From Roseomonas fluvialis (GTDB lineage: Bacteria > Pseudomonadota > Alphaproteobacteria > Acetobacterales > Acetobacteraceae), in the NCBI RefSeq assembly GCF_022846615.1, contig NZ_AP025637.1, positions 4,055,001 to 4,119,000 on the forward strand: a DNA stretch of 64,000 nt. Direction: 5' to 3'. Within the stretch, counting starts at the first letter, position 1; each line of letters opens with the position of its first letter. This document shows positions 23,682-31,147 of the stretch, one piece after another. A program made the position numbers and the translations under genes. Below the pieces are notes generated by a model. That model saw nothing but the letters and a program-made list of their open reading frames with translations. It did not search any database and was not told the origin of the DNA.

Positions 23682-24952
23682 CCGGCATTCCCGCGACCCG
23701 TCGCCAAGCCATCGCCGCCACCGCCGCGCTGCTCGCCGCCGCGCGCGCCACCACGCCGCGCGGCGCCTTCGCGCAGGGCAGCACCGCGCCGGAGGTCCGC
23801 AAGGCGACGCTCGGCTTCATCGCGCTGACCGACAGCGCGCCGCTGATCATTGCGAAGGAGAAGGGCTTCTTCGCGAAGCACGGCATGCCGGAGGTCGAGG
23901 TGGCGCGCCAGGCGAGCTGGGGTGCGACGCGTGACAACCTGGTGCTGGGTGGTGGCCGTGGCGGCATCGATGGCGCGCATCTGCTCACGCCCATGGCCTA
24001 CCTCATTCACATGGGCCGCATCGTGCAGAACAACCAGCCGGTCCCGATGGCGCTGCTGGCAAGGCTCAACACCAACGGGCAGGCGATCAGCGTCGCGGCG
24101 AAGCACGCAGCGCTCGGCGCACGGCTCGATGCCGCGCCGCTGAAGCGCGCGCTCAACAGCGACAGCAAGGTCGCGATGACCTTCCGCGGCGGCACGCACG
24201 ACATGTGGATCCGCTATTGGCTGGCCGCCGGCGGTATCGACCCCGAGCGCGACGTCTCCACCATCGTTGTGCCGCCGCCGCAAATGGTGGCGAACATGCG
24301 CGTGGGCACGATGGACGCCTTCTGCGTCGGCGAACCCTGGAATGCCCAGCTGGTGAATCAGCGGCTGGGCTATACCGCGCTCGTCACCGGCGAGTTCTGG
24401 AAGGACCATCCGGAGAAGTGCTTCGCGCTGCGCGGAGACTTCGTGCAGCAGAACCCGCGCGCGACCGAAGCCATGACCGCCGCCGTGATCGAGGCCGCCC
24501 GGTGGTGCGACACCCCTGCCAACACGCAGGAGATGTGCGAGATCCTGGGCCGGCGTGCCTGGTTCAACGTGCCGGTGAACGACATCATCGGCCGCATGCG
24601 CGGCGAGGTGGACTACGGCGACGGTCGCCGCGCCACGAACCTCGACATCACGATGAAGTTCTGGCGCGACCATGCGTCGTATCCCTTCCGGTCGCACGAC
24701 CTGTGGTTCCTCACCGAGAACATCCGCTGGGGCATCCTGCCGGAGGGGCTCGACACCGCGCCGCTGCTGCGCGAGGTGAACCGCGAGGAGATCTGGCGCG
24801 CCGGCGCCGCGCGCGCCGGCGTGCCGAATGCCGAAACGCCCACCGGCACGTCGCGCGGGCGCGAGACCTTCTTCGACGGCAAGGTCTTCGACCCCGAGAA
24901 CCCGCGCGCCTACCTCGACAGCCTGACGATCAAGAAGCTGTCGGCGGCCTGA
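23678..24952 (+). CDS. nrtA: nitrate ABC transporter substrate-binding protein
   Basis: This 424-residue periplasmic binding protein matches NrtA. The N-terminus has a twin-arginine-like TRRQAIAATAALLAAARA signal ending near GAFAQG. The core contains LGFIALTDSAPLIIAKEKGFF, FRGGTHDMWIRYWLAAGG and DAFCVGEPWNAQLV, all typical of nitrate/nitrite/cyanate receptors. It would capture nitrate in the periplasm and deliver it to NrtB. Bicarbonate (CmpA) is the main alternative ligand for the fold, but the operon context with nitrate and nitrite reductases makes nitrate much more likely. Confidence 0.93.
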   Translation: MTGIPATRRQAIAATAALLAAARATTPRGAFAQGSTAPEVRKATLGFIALTDSAPLIIAKEKGFFAKHGMPEVEVARQASWGATRDNLVLGGGRGGIDGAHLLTPMAYLIHMGRIVQNNQPVPMALLARLNTNGQAISVAAKHAALGARLDAAPLKRALNSDSKVAMTFRGGTHDMWIRYWLAAGGIDPERDVSTIVVPPPQMVANMRVGTMDAFCVGEPWNAQLVNQRLGYTALVTGEFWKDHPEKCFALRGDFVQQNPRATEAMTAAVIEAARWCDTPANTQEMCEILGRRAWFNVPVNDIIGRMRGEVDYGDGRRATNLDITMKFWRDHASYPFRSHDLWFLTENIRWGILPEGLDTAPLLREVNREEIWRAGAARAGVPNAETPTGTSRGRETFFDGKVFDPENPRAYLDSLTIKKLSAA

Positions 24953-24956
24953 TCCG

Positions 24957-25838
24957 ATGAACGCCATCGCCCCGCCGGCGCCGCCGGCCGACCTTGCCGC
25001 CTCAACCGCGCTGCCGCCGCGGCGCGGGCCGACGCTGACTGACCGGATGCGCCCGCATGTGCAGCATGCGCTCGCGGTCACCATTCCGCCGATGCTGCTG
25101 ATCGGCCTGCTGATGGCGGTGTGGGAATGGGCGTCCTCCGGGCCGACCGCCTCGCTGCCGCCGCCATCGCGCGTGTGGGACGATGCGAAGGAGCTGATCC
25201 TGAACCCGTTCTACGACCGCGGCGGGCTCGACAAGGGGCTGGGGCTGCACCTGTTCGCCAGCCTGCAGCGCGTGGCGGTGGGCTTCGCGATCTCGGCCGT
25301 GGTGGGCGTGGCGCTGGGGATGCTGGTGGGATCGTCGCGCCTGGCGATGCGCGCGCTGGACCCGCTGTTCCAGGTGCTGCGCACGGTGCCGCCGCTGGCA
25401 TGGCTGCCGCTCTCGCTCGCGGCCTTCCGCGAGGCGCAGCCTTCCGCGATCTTTGTCATCTTCATCACCGCGGTCTGGCCGATCATCATCAACACCGCGG
25501 TCGGTGTGCGGAACGTGCCGGCGGATTACCGCAATGTCGCACGCGTCATCCGCCTGTCGCCCTTCGACTGGTTCCTGCGCATCGTGGTGCCGGCGGCCGC
25601 GCCCTACATCTTCACCGGGCTGCGGATCGGCGTCGGGCTGTCGTGGCTGGCGATCATCGCGGCCGAGATGCTGATCGGCGGCGTGGGCATCGGCTTCTTC
25701 GTGTGGGATGCGTGGAACTCCTCCAACCTCTCCGACATCATCGTGGCGCTGGTCTATATCGGGGTGGTCGGCTTCGTGCTCGACCGCGCGATGGCGCTGG
25801 TTGGCCGCGCCGTCACGCGCGGCACCTCCGAACAGTGA
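24957..25838 (+). CDS. nrtB: nitrate ABC transporter permease
   Basis: This 293-residue integral membrane protein belongs to the NrtB/SsuC permease family with about six helices. It has an N-terminal cytoplasmic extension rich in Ala/Pro, then hydrophobic segments beginning TIPPMLLIGLLMAVWEW. The ABC-permease coupling loop is visible around LSPFDWFLRIVVPAAAPYI, an EAA-like motif that contacts the ATPase. The start at 24957 is 4 nt after the nrtA stop. It is followed 11 nt later by the ATPase gene. Confidence 0.93.
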   Translation: MNAIAPPAPPADLAASTALPPRRGPTLTDRMRPHVQHALAVTIPPMLLIGLLMAVWEWASSGPTASLPPPSRVWDDAKELILNPFYDRGGLDKGLGLHLFASLQRVAVGFAISAVVGVALGMLVGSSRLAMRALDPLFQVLRTVPPLAWLPLSLAAFREAQPSAIFVIFITAVWPIIINTAVGVRNVPADYRNVARVIRLSPFDWFLRIVVPAAAPYIFTGLRIGVGLSWLAIIAAEMLIGGVGIGFFVWDAWNSSNLSDIIVALVYIGVVGFVLDRAMALVGRAVTRGTSEQ

Positions 25839-25849
25839 AGGGGCCGGCC

Positions 25850-26641
25850 ATGGAACGCGATTTCCTGGATATCTCGCGCGTGTCGGTGCGCTTCGGCGCC
25901 GGCGCGCCGCTGGTGCTGAACGGCATCGACCTCAAGATCCGCCAAGGCGAATACGTCGCCGTGATCGGCCATTCGGGCTGCGGCAAGTCCACGCTACTGA
26001 ACGTGGTGGCCGGCCTTCTGAACGCGACGCAGGGCGGCGTGATCCTGGAAGGCCGCGAGGTGACTGAACCCGGCCCCGACCGCGCGGTGGTGTTCCAGAA
26101 CCACAGCCTGCTGCCCTGGCTGACCGTGTATGAGAACGTGAAGCTGGCGGTGGACCGCACCGCCGGGCGCGGCATGTCGCGCGCCGAGCGCCACGACTGG
26201 ACGCTGCGTAACCTGGCGCTGGTGCGCATGGAAGGCCATGCGCAGAAGCGGCCGCACGAGATCTCGGGCGGCATGAAGCAGCGCGTGGGCATCGCACGCG
26301 CTCTGTCGATGAAGCCGAAGGTCCTGCTGCTGGACGAACCCTTCGGCGCGCTGGATGCGCTGACCCGCGCCCATCTGCAGGACCAGGTCATGGCGATCCA
26401 TGCCGATCTTGGCACCACCGTCATGATGATCACCCATGACGTGGACGAGGCGGTGCTGCTGTCCGACCGCATCGTGATGATGACGAACGGCCCGAACGCG
26501 ACGATCGGCGAGGTGCTGGACGTTGACCTGCCGCGTCCGCGCGACCGGCTGGCCCTGGCATCGGATGCGCGCTTCCTGACGGCGCGAGAGGCCGTGCTGC
26601 GCTTCCTGCACGAACGCCACGCATTGCCGGCCGCGGCGTGA
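25850..26641 (+). CDS. nitrate ABC transporter ATP-binding protein (NrtC/NrtD type)
   Basis: This 263-residue ABC ATPase is of the NrtD/SsuB type. The Walker A GHSGCGKST, Q-loop VVFQNHSLLPWLTV, signature ISGGMKQRVGIARAL, Walker B VLLLDEPFGALD and H-loop ITHDVDEA are all intact. The C-terminal receptor-like domain of cyanobacterial NrtC is absent, so one ATPase homodimer probably drives the transporter. The DEPFGALDALTR sequence is typical of importers of nitrate, sulfonates and taurine. The stop overlaps a possible GTG start of the next gene. Confidence 0.93.
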   Translation: MERDFLDISRVSVRFGAGAPLVLNGIDLKIRQGEYVAVIGHSGCGKSTLLNVVAGLLNATQGGVILEGREVTEPGPDRAVVFQNHSLLPWLTVYENVKLAVDRTAGRGMSRAERHDWTLRNLALVRMEGHAQKRPHEISGGMKQRVGIARALSMKPKVLLLDEPFGALDALTRAHLQDQVMAIHADLGTTVMMITHDVDEAVLLSDRIVMMTNGPNATIGEVLDVDLPRPRDRLALASDARFLTAREAVLRFLHERHALPAAA

Positions 26642-26643
26642 CC

Positions 26644-27837
26644 ATGCGCGTGCTGGTGATCGGCGCAGGGCCCGCAGGTACGCGCTGCGCCGAGCGCCTG
26701 GCGGAACGCGGTGCCGAGGTCACGTTGGCCGGCGCCGAGCCAGCACTGCCCTATGACCGGGTAGCGCTCGGCCGCGTGCTGTCGGGCGAGGCGGAGGTGC
26801 GCGCGCTCATCACCCATGACGCGGCCCGCCTACGCGCGCTCGACATCCGCTTCCGCGCCGCGACGCGCATCGCGGCGATGGAACGCGCGGCGGGCAGCGC
26901 CACGACGGCGCGCGGCGAGACCATCGTCTGGGACCGCGTGGTCCTCGCCACCGGGTCGGACGCGGTGCGCCTGCCGCTGCCGGGTGCGGAGCTGCCGGGC
27001 GTGTTCGTCTACCGCAGCATCGCCGATGTGCAGGCGATGCGGCGCGCCGTGTCGGGCGGCGCCACGGCCGTCGTGATCGGCGGCGGGCTGCTCGGCCTGG
27101 AAGCGGCGGCGGCGCTGTCGATGGCCGGCGCGCGGGTGATCGTGGTGCATGCGCTGGGCTGGCCGATGGAACGGCAGCTCGACCCCGTGGCCGGCGCGCT
27201 GCTGGCACGCCAACTGGGCGCGACTCGTCGCCTGCGATTCGTGATGCCGGCGACGACCGAGGGCATCGAGGGCGATCACCATGTCCGCGCGCTGCGCCTG
27301 GCTGATGGGTCGCGCATCGCTTGCGACCTGGTGGTAATGGCAGTCGGCATCCGCCCTGCGGTGGCGCTGGCCCGCGAGGCCGGGCTCCAGGTCAGCCGCG
27401 GCATTGTCGTGGACGACGCGATGCGCAGCAGCGATGCGCGCATCCTCGCCATCGGCGAATGCGCCGAGCATCGCGGCGTGGTCTGCGGCCTGGTCGCGCC
27501 CGCGCTGGCCATGGCCGAGGTTGCCGCCGCCACGCTGCTGGGCGAGCAGCGCGCCTACGCCGCGCGCCCCGACACCGCGGCGCTGAAGGTCTCGGGCATC
27601 GCGGTCTGGTCGGCCGGCGAGATCGCGCCACCCGATGCCGAGGCGGTGACGCTATCGGACGAGGAGGCCGGCTTTTATCGGCGGCTCTGGCTGCGCGGCG
27701 GGCGGCTGGTGGGCGCGGTGCTCTACGGCGACACGGCCGATGCGCCCTTCTACCTGGACCTTCTGTCGAGCGGCCGACCGGTCGAGCCGTTCCGCGCGCG
27801 CCTGGCATTCGGCGCTGCCTTTGCGGAGGCCGCGTGA
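26644..27837 (+). CDS. NirB-like FAD-dependent pyridine nucleotide oxidoreductase
   Basis: This 397-residue flavoprotein has two dinucleotide-binding motifs, VIGAGPAGTRCAERL near the N-terminus (FAD) and VIGGGLLGLEAAAAL (NAD(P)H). It resembles the N-terminal reductase module of NirB or rubredoxin reductase, with PYDRVALGRVL and a C-terminal domain ending in DLLSSGRPVEPFRARLAFG. The siroheme and BFD modules of NirB are absent. A GTG at 26638, overlapping the ATPase stop, is an alternative start. In this operon it probably passes electrons to nitrate or nitrite reductase. The partner is not proven. It overlaps nirA by one base. Confidence 0.85.
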   Translation: MRVLVIGAGPAGTRCAERLAERGAEVTLAGAEPALPYDRVALGRVLSGEAEVRALITHDAARLRALDIRFRAATRIAAMERAAGSATTARGETIVWDRVVLATGSDAVRLPLPGAELPGVFVYRSIADVQAMRRAVSGGATAVVIGGGLLGLEAAAALSMAGARVIVVHALGWPMERQLDPVAGALLARQLGATRRLRFVMPATTEGIEGDHHVRALRLADGSRIACDLVVMAVGIRPAVALAREAGLQVSRGIVVDDAMRSSDARILAIGECAEHRGVVCGLVAPALAMAEVAAATLLGEQRAYAARPDTAALKVSGIAVWSAGEIAPPDAEAVTLSDEEAGFYRRLWLRGGRLVGAVLYGDTADAPFYLDLLSSGRPVEPFRARLAFGAAFAEAA

Positions 27838-29567
27838 TGACCGATCCGGGCTTCACCGGCGAGCAGCAGGAATACCTCAAGGGCTTCATGGCCGGCGTCG
27901 AGGCGCGGCGCGGCACGCTGCTGCCGGGCGGCGGCGAAGGTGGTGCGCCGCCCGACGCGCTGCGCGCCGCGCAGGACGCGACGATCGCGCGGGGCGGCAA
28001 GCTGGTTCCGCAGGAGGATGCCAAGCGCGCGAAACACCCGCTCGACCGCTGGGACGAACTGACGGCGCGCGCGCAGGCCAACACCTTCCCCAAGCCGATC
28101 GACGATTTCATCGGCCGCTACCACGGGCTGTTCTTTGTTGGGCCCGCGCAGGATGCCTTCATGTGCCGCCTGCGAATCCCGGGCGGCATCCTCTCCGCGC
28201 ACCAGCTCGATGGCATCGCCGAGATCGCGCGGGACTGCGCCGGGGCCTATGCCGACATCACCACGCGCGCCAACCTGCAGCTGCGCGAAATCCCCGCCGC
28301 CAAGGGCATCGAGGTGGTGGCGCGCCTGGCCGAGCTCGGCATCATCCCCAAGGGGACGGGTGCGGACAACATCCGCAACATCACCGCCAGCCCGACCGCG
28401 GGGATCGACGCGCAGGAGCTGATCGACACCCGGCCGCTGGTGCGTGCGCTGCACCACCACATCCTCAATACCCGCGACCTGTTCGGCCTGCCGCGCAAGT
28501 TCAACATCTCGGTCGCCGGCGGCGGCGCGGTGGAGGTGCTGGAGGAGACCAACGACATTGCACTACGCGCCGTGCGCACGCCGGACGGGCTCCGCTATCG
28601 CCTCACACTGGGTGGCATCACGGGGCACAGGGACTTCGCCCGCCCGACCGGCGTGGTGGTGAAGCCGGAGGATGCGGTGCGCGTCTGTGACGCCATCCTG
28701 CGCGTCTTCATCGCCGAGGGCGATCGCACCGACCGCAAGACGGCGCGGCTGAAATATGTGCTGGACCGGCTGGGTGTGGACCGCTTCATCGCCCTGGTGG
28801 AACAGCGCCTCGGCATTGCGCTCGAGCGCATCGAGGACGCCGCGCTGGACCATGCGCCGCCACCCGCCAAGCACGGGCATATGGGCATCCACGCGCAGAA
28901 GCAGGACGGGCTGAACTATGTCGGCATCGTCACGCCGGTCGGGCGCCTGGCTTTCGCGCAACTGCAGGGCATCGCGGCGCTGGCGCGGCGCTTCGGCAGC
29001 GGCACCATCCGGCTGACGGTCTGGCAGAACCTGATCGTCAGCGATGTTCCCGACAGCGCGGTGGCGGAGGCCTGCGCCGCAATCGCCGCACTCGGCCTGG
29101 GCTGGCAGGCATCGAAGCTGCGCGGCGGGCTGGTCGCATGCACCGGTAATGCGGGGTGCAAGTTCGCCGCGTCCAACACCAAGCGCCACGCGGCGGAGCT
29201 GGCGGATTTCCTGGATGCGCGCATCACCGTCGATGCGCCGATCAACATCCACCTGACCGGCTGCCACCATTCATGCGCGCAGCACTACGTCGCGGATATC
29301 GGGCTGCTCGGCGCCAAGGTTGAACGCGGCGACGACCTGGTCGAGGGCTACGACCTGCATGTCGGCGGCGGCGCCGGGCCGGAGCAGAAGATCGGCCGGA
29401 TGATCCTGCCCAAGGTCGCGGCAGATGTGCTCGGCCCGACCGTGCTCGCCGTTCTGTCGGCCTGGATGCGCGACCGCGCACCGGGCGAAACCTTCCAGGC
29501 CTTCACCGCGCGCCACGACGATGCCGCACTCGCCGCCATCGCGCAGGCGGAGCACGCCCCCGCATGA
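27837..29567 (+). CDS. nirA: siroheme-dependent assimilatory nitrite reductase (NirA type)
   Basis: This 576-residue protein is a NirA/ferredoxin-type nitrite reductase, which reduces nitrite to ammonium with six electrons. It has two nitrite/sulfite reductase half-domains. The [4Fe-4S]-siroheme ligands are Cys435 and Cys441 (CTGNAGC) and Cys476 and Cys480 (GCHHSC). The first half shows RANLQLREI and TGADNIRNITASPTAG. A sulfite reductase would be the main alternative, but position between nitrate transport and nitrate reductase genes supports nitrite. Start ATG is in the ATGA overlap with the preceding gene, and the end overlaps the next start by 4 nt. Confidence 0.93.
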   Translation: MTDPGFTGEQQEYLKGFMAGVEARRGTLLPGGGEGGAPPDALRAAQDATIARGGKLVPQEDAKRAKHPLDRWDELTARAQANTFPKPIDDFIGRYHGLFFVGPAQDAFMCRLRIPGGILSAHQLDGIAEIARDCAGAYADITTRANLQLREIPAAKGIEVVARLAELGIIPKGTGADNIRNITASPTAGIDAQELIDTRPLVRALHHHILNTRDLFGLPRKFNISVAGGGAVEVLEETNDIALRAVRTPDGLRYRLTLGGITGHRDFARPTGVVVKPEDAVRVCDAILRVFIAEGDRTDRKTARLKYVLDRLGVDRFIALVEQRLGIALERIEDAALDHAPPPAKHGHMGIHAQKQDGLNYVGIVTPVGRLAFAQLQGIAALARRFGSGTIRLTVWQNLIVSDVPDSAVAEACAAIAALGLGWQASKLRGGLVACTGNAGCKFAASNTKRHAAELADFLDARITVDAPINIHLTGCHHSCAQHYVADIGLLGAKVERGDDLVEGYDLHVGGGAGPEQKIGRMILPKVAADVLGPTVLAVLSAWMRDRAPGETFQAFTARHDDAALAAIAQAEHAPA

Positions 29568-31093
29568 ACGCCATCCTGCCGTCCGGCCTGCCGCCGGCGC
29601 CGGTGCCGTTGATCCCGGACTCCGCGCCTTTCACCGCCGCGCAGCGCGCCTGGCTGAACGGCTTTCTCGCCGGGCTCTATGGCGGCGCGGCGGCAGCGGG
29701 CAACGCGTCCGCCGCGCCCCCGCCGCCAGCCGAGGATTTTCCCTGGCACGATCCGGGCCTCGAACTCGACGAACGCATCGCGATGGCGGAAGGTCGCCCG
29801 CTCAGCCGGCGCCTGATGGCCTGCATGGCGCAACTGGACTGCGGTCAGTGCGGCTACCTGTGCCAGACCTATGCCGAGGCGCTGGCGAGCGGCGCCGAGA
29901 CCTCCGCATCGCTCTGCGTGCCCGGCGCGAAGCCGACGCAGAAGGCGCTGAAGGCGCTGCTGGCGGAAGCGCCGGCGGCCCTGCCGAGGCCGGCCGTCGC
30001 CGCGGCCGCGGCACCCGCGGGCCGACCGGTGCGCTTCGTTGCGGCGCATCGCCTGACCGGCGCGGGTTCCGCGAAGGATGTACGGCATGTCGTGCTCGAC
30101 CTGGCCGAGAGCGATCTGACGTATGAGCCGGGTGACAGCCTCTCCGTCGCCACGCCGAACGATCCCGCGCTGGTCGATGCCGTGCTCGCCCTGCTCGATG
30201 CAGCGGACGATGCCGCGCTGCGGGCGGAACTGCTGCACCGGCGCGACATCGCCCGTCCGCTCGACCGCACGATGGACCTGCTGGCGGGCGCGGCGAAGCA
30301 CGCCCCCCATGCCGCGGCGCTGCGCGCGCTGGCGGATGGCGAAGACGGCGCCGAGCCCGCGGATGCCGACTTGCTCGACCTGCTCGCGGCCTTTCCCTCG
30401 TCACGTCCGCCGGTCGCGGACCTGGTTGCGTCGCTCCCCACGCTGAAGCCGCGGCTCTATTCCATCGCATCCTCGCCGCTGGCGCGCCCGGGGCGTGTCG
30501 AACTCTGCGTCGGCGTGGTGCGGGACGAACGGCGTGGGCGGTTGCGCGACGGCGTCGCCTCCTGCCATCTCGCCTTCCGCGCGGATGCCCAGACACCATT
30601 GTCCGCGTATGTCCAGACCAGCCACTTCCGCCTGCCGACAGACGCGGCGACGCCGGTCATCATGGTCGGGCCGGGGACGGGCATCGCGCCATTCCGCGCC
30701 TTCCTCCAGCATCGCGAGCAGATCGGTGCGAAAGGCCGCGCCTGGCTGTTCTTCGGCGACCAGCGCAGCGCCACGGATTTCCTGTTCGGCGAGGAGATCG
30801 CTGCCTGGAAGACCAGGGGCGTGCTGTCGCAGCTCTCGCTGGCCTGGAGCCGCGACGGCGCGCGGAAGGTCTATGTCCAGCACCGCATGGCCGAGGCGGC
30901 GGCCGACCTGTGGCGGTGGCTGCAGGATGGCGCGCATTTCTACGTGTGTGGCGATGCCTTGCGCATGGCCAAGGATGTCGATGCGGCGTTGCGCGGCATC
31001 GCGCAGTCCGAAGGCGGCATGACCGCGGACCAGGCGCGCGACTGGATCGTCTCCCTCGCACGCCAGGGCCGCTACCAGCGGGATGTGTACTGA
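29564..31093 (+). CDS. CysJ-like FAD/NADPH reductase with N-terminal Fe-S domain
   Basis: This 509-residue protein lacks the flavodoxin domain of CysJ. Instead residues about 85–125 carry a cysteine-rich motif (Cys87, Cys93, Cys96, Cys100, Cys118; DCGQCGYLCQTYAEAL) resembling the Fe-S domain PF04060 of RnfB. The rest is a sulfite-reductase/P450-reductase-type FNR module: FAD-binding RLYSIASSP, NADPH-binding GPGTGIAPFRAFLQ, and C-terminal FYVCGDALRMAKDVD with terminal DVY. It probably carries NADPH electrons through FAD and Fe-S to NirA. The N-terminal YGG-rich segment is similar in composition to the start of NirA. Confidence 0.87.
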   Translation: MNAILPSGLPPAPVPLIPDSAPFTAAQRAWLNGFLAGLYGGAAAAGNASAAPPPPAEDFPWHDPGLELDERIAMAEGRPLSRRLMACMAQLDCGQCGYLCQTYAEALASGAETSASLCVPGAKPTQKALKALLAEAPAALPRPAVAAAAAPAGRPVRFVAAHRLTGAGSAKDVRHVVLDLAESDLTYEPGDSLSVATPNDPALVDAVLALLDAADDAALRAELLHRRDIARPLDRTMDLLAGAAKHAPHAAALRALADGEDGAEPADADLLDLLAAFPSSRPPVADLVASLPTLKPRLYSIASSPLARPGRVELCVGVVRDERRGRLRDGVASCHLAFRADAQTPLSAYVQTSHFRLPTDAATPVIMVGPGTGIAPFRAFLQHREQIGAKGRAWLFFGDQRSATDFLFGEEIAAWKTRGVLSQLSLAWSRDGARKVYVQHRMAEAAADLWRWLQDGAHFYVCGDALRMAKDVDAALRGIAQSEGGMTADQARDWIVSLARQGRYQRDVY

Positions 31094-31147
31094 AATGGTG
31101 GGCAGATTCACCCTGCGCGGCGTCGTCGGATCGCGATCGGGCCGGTG

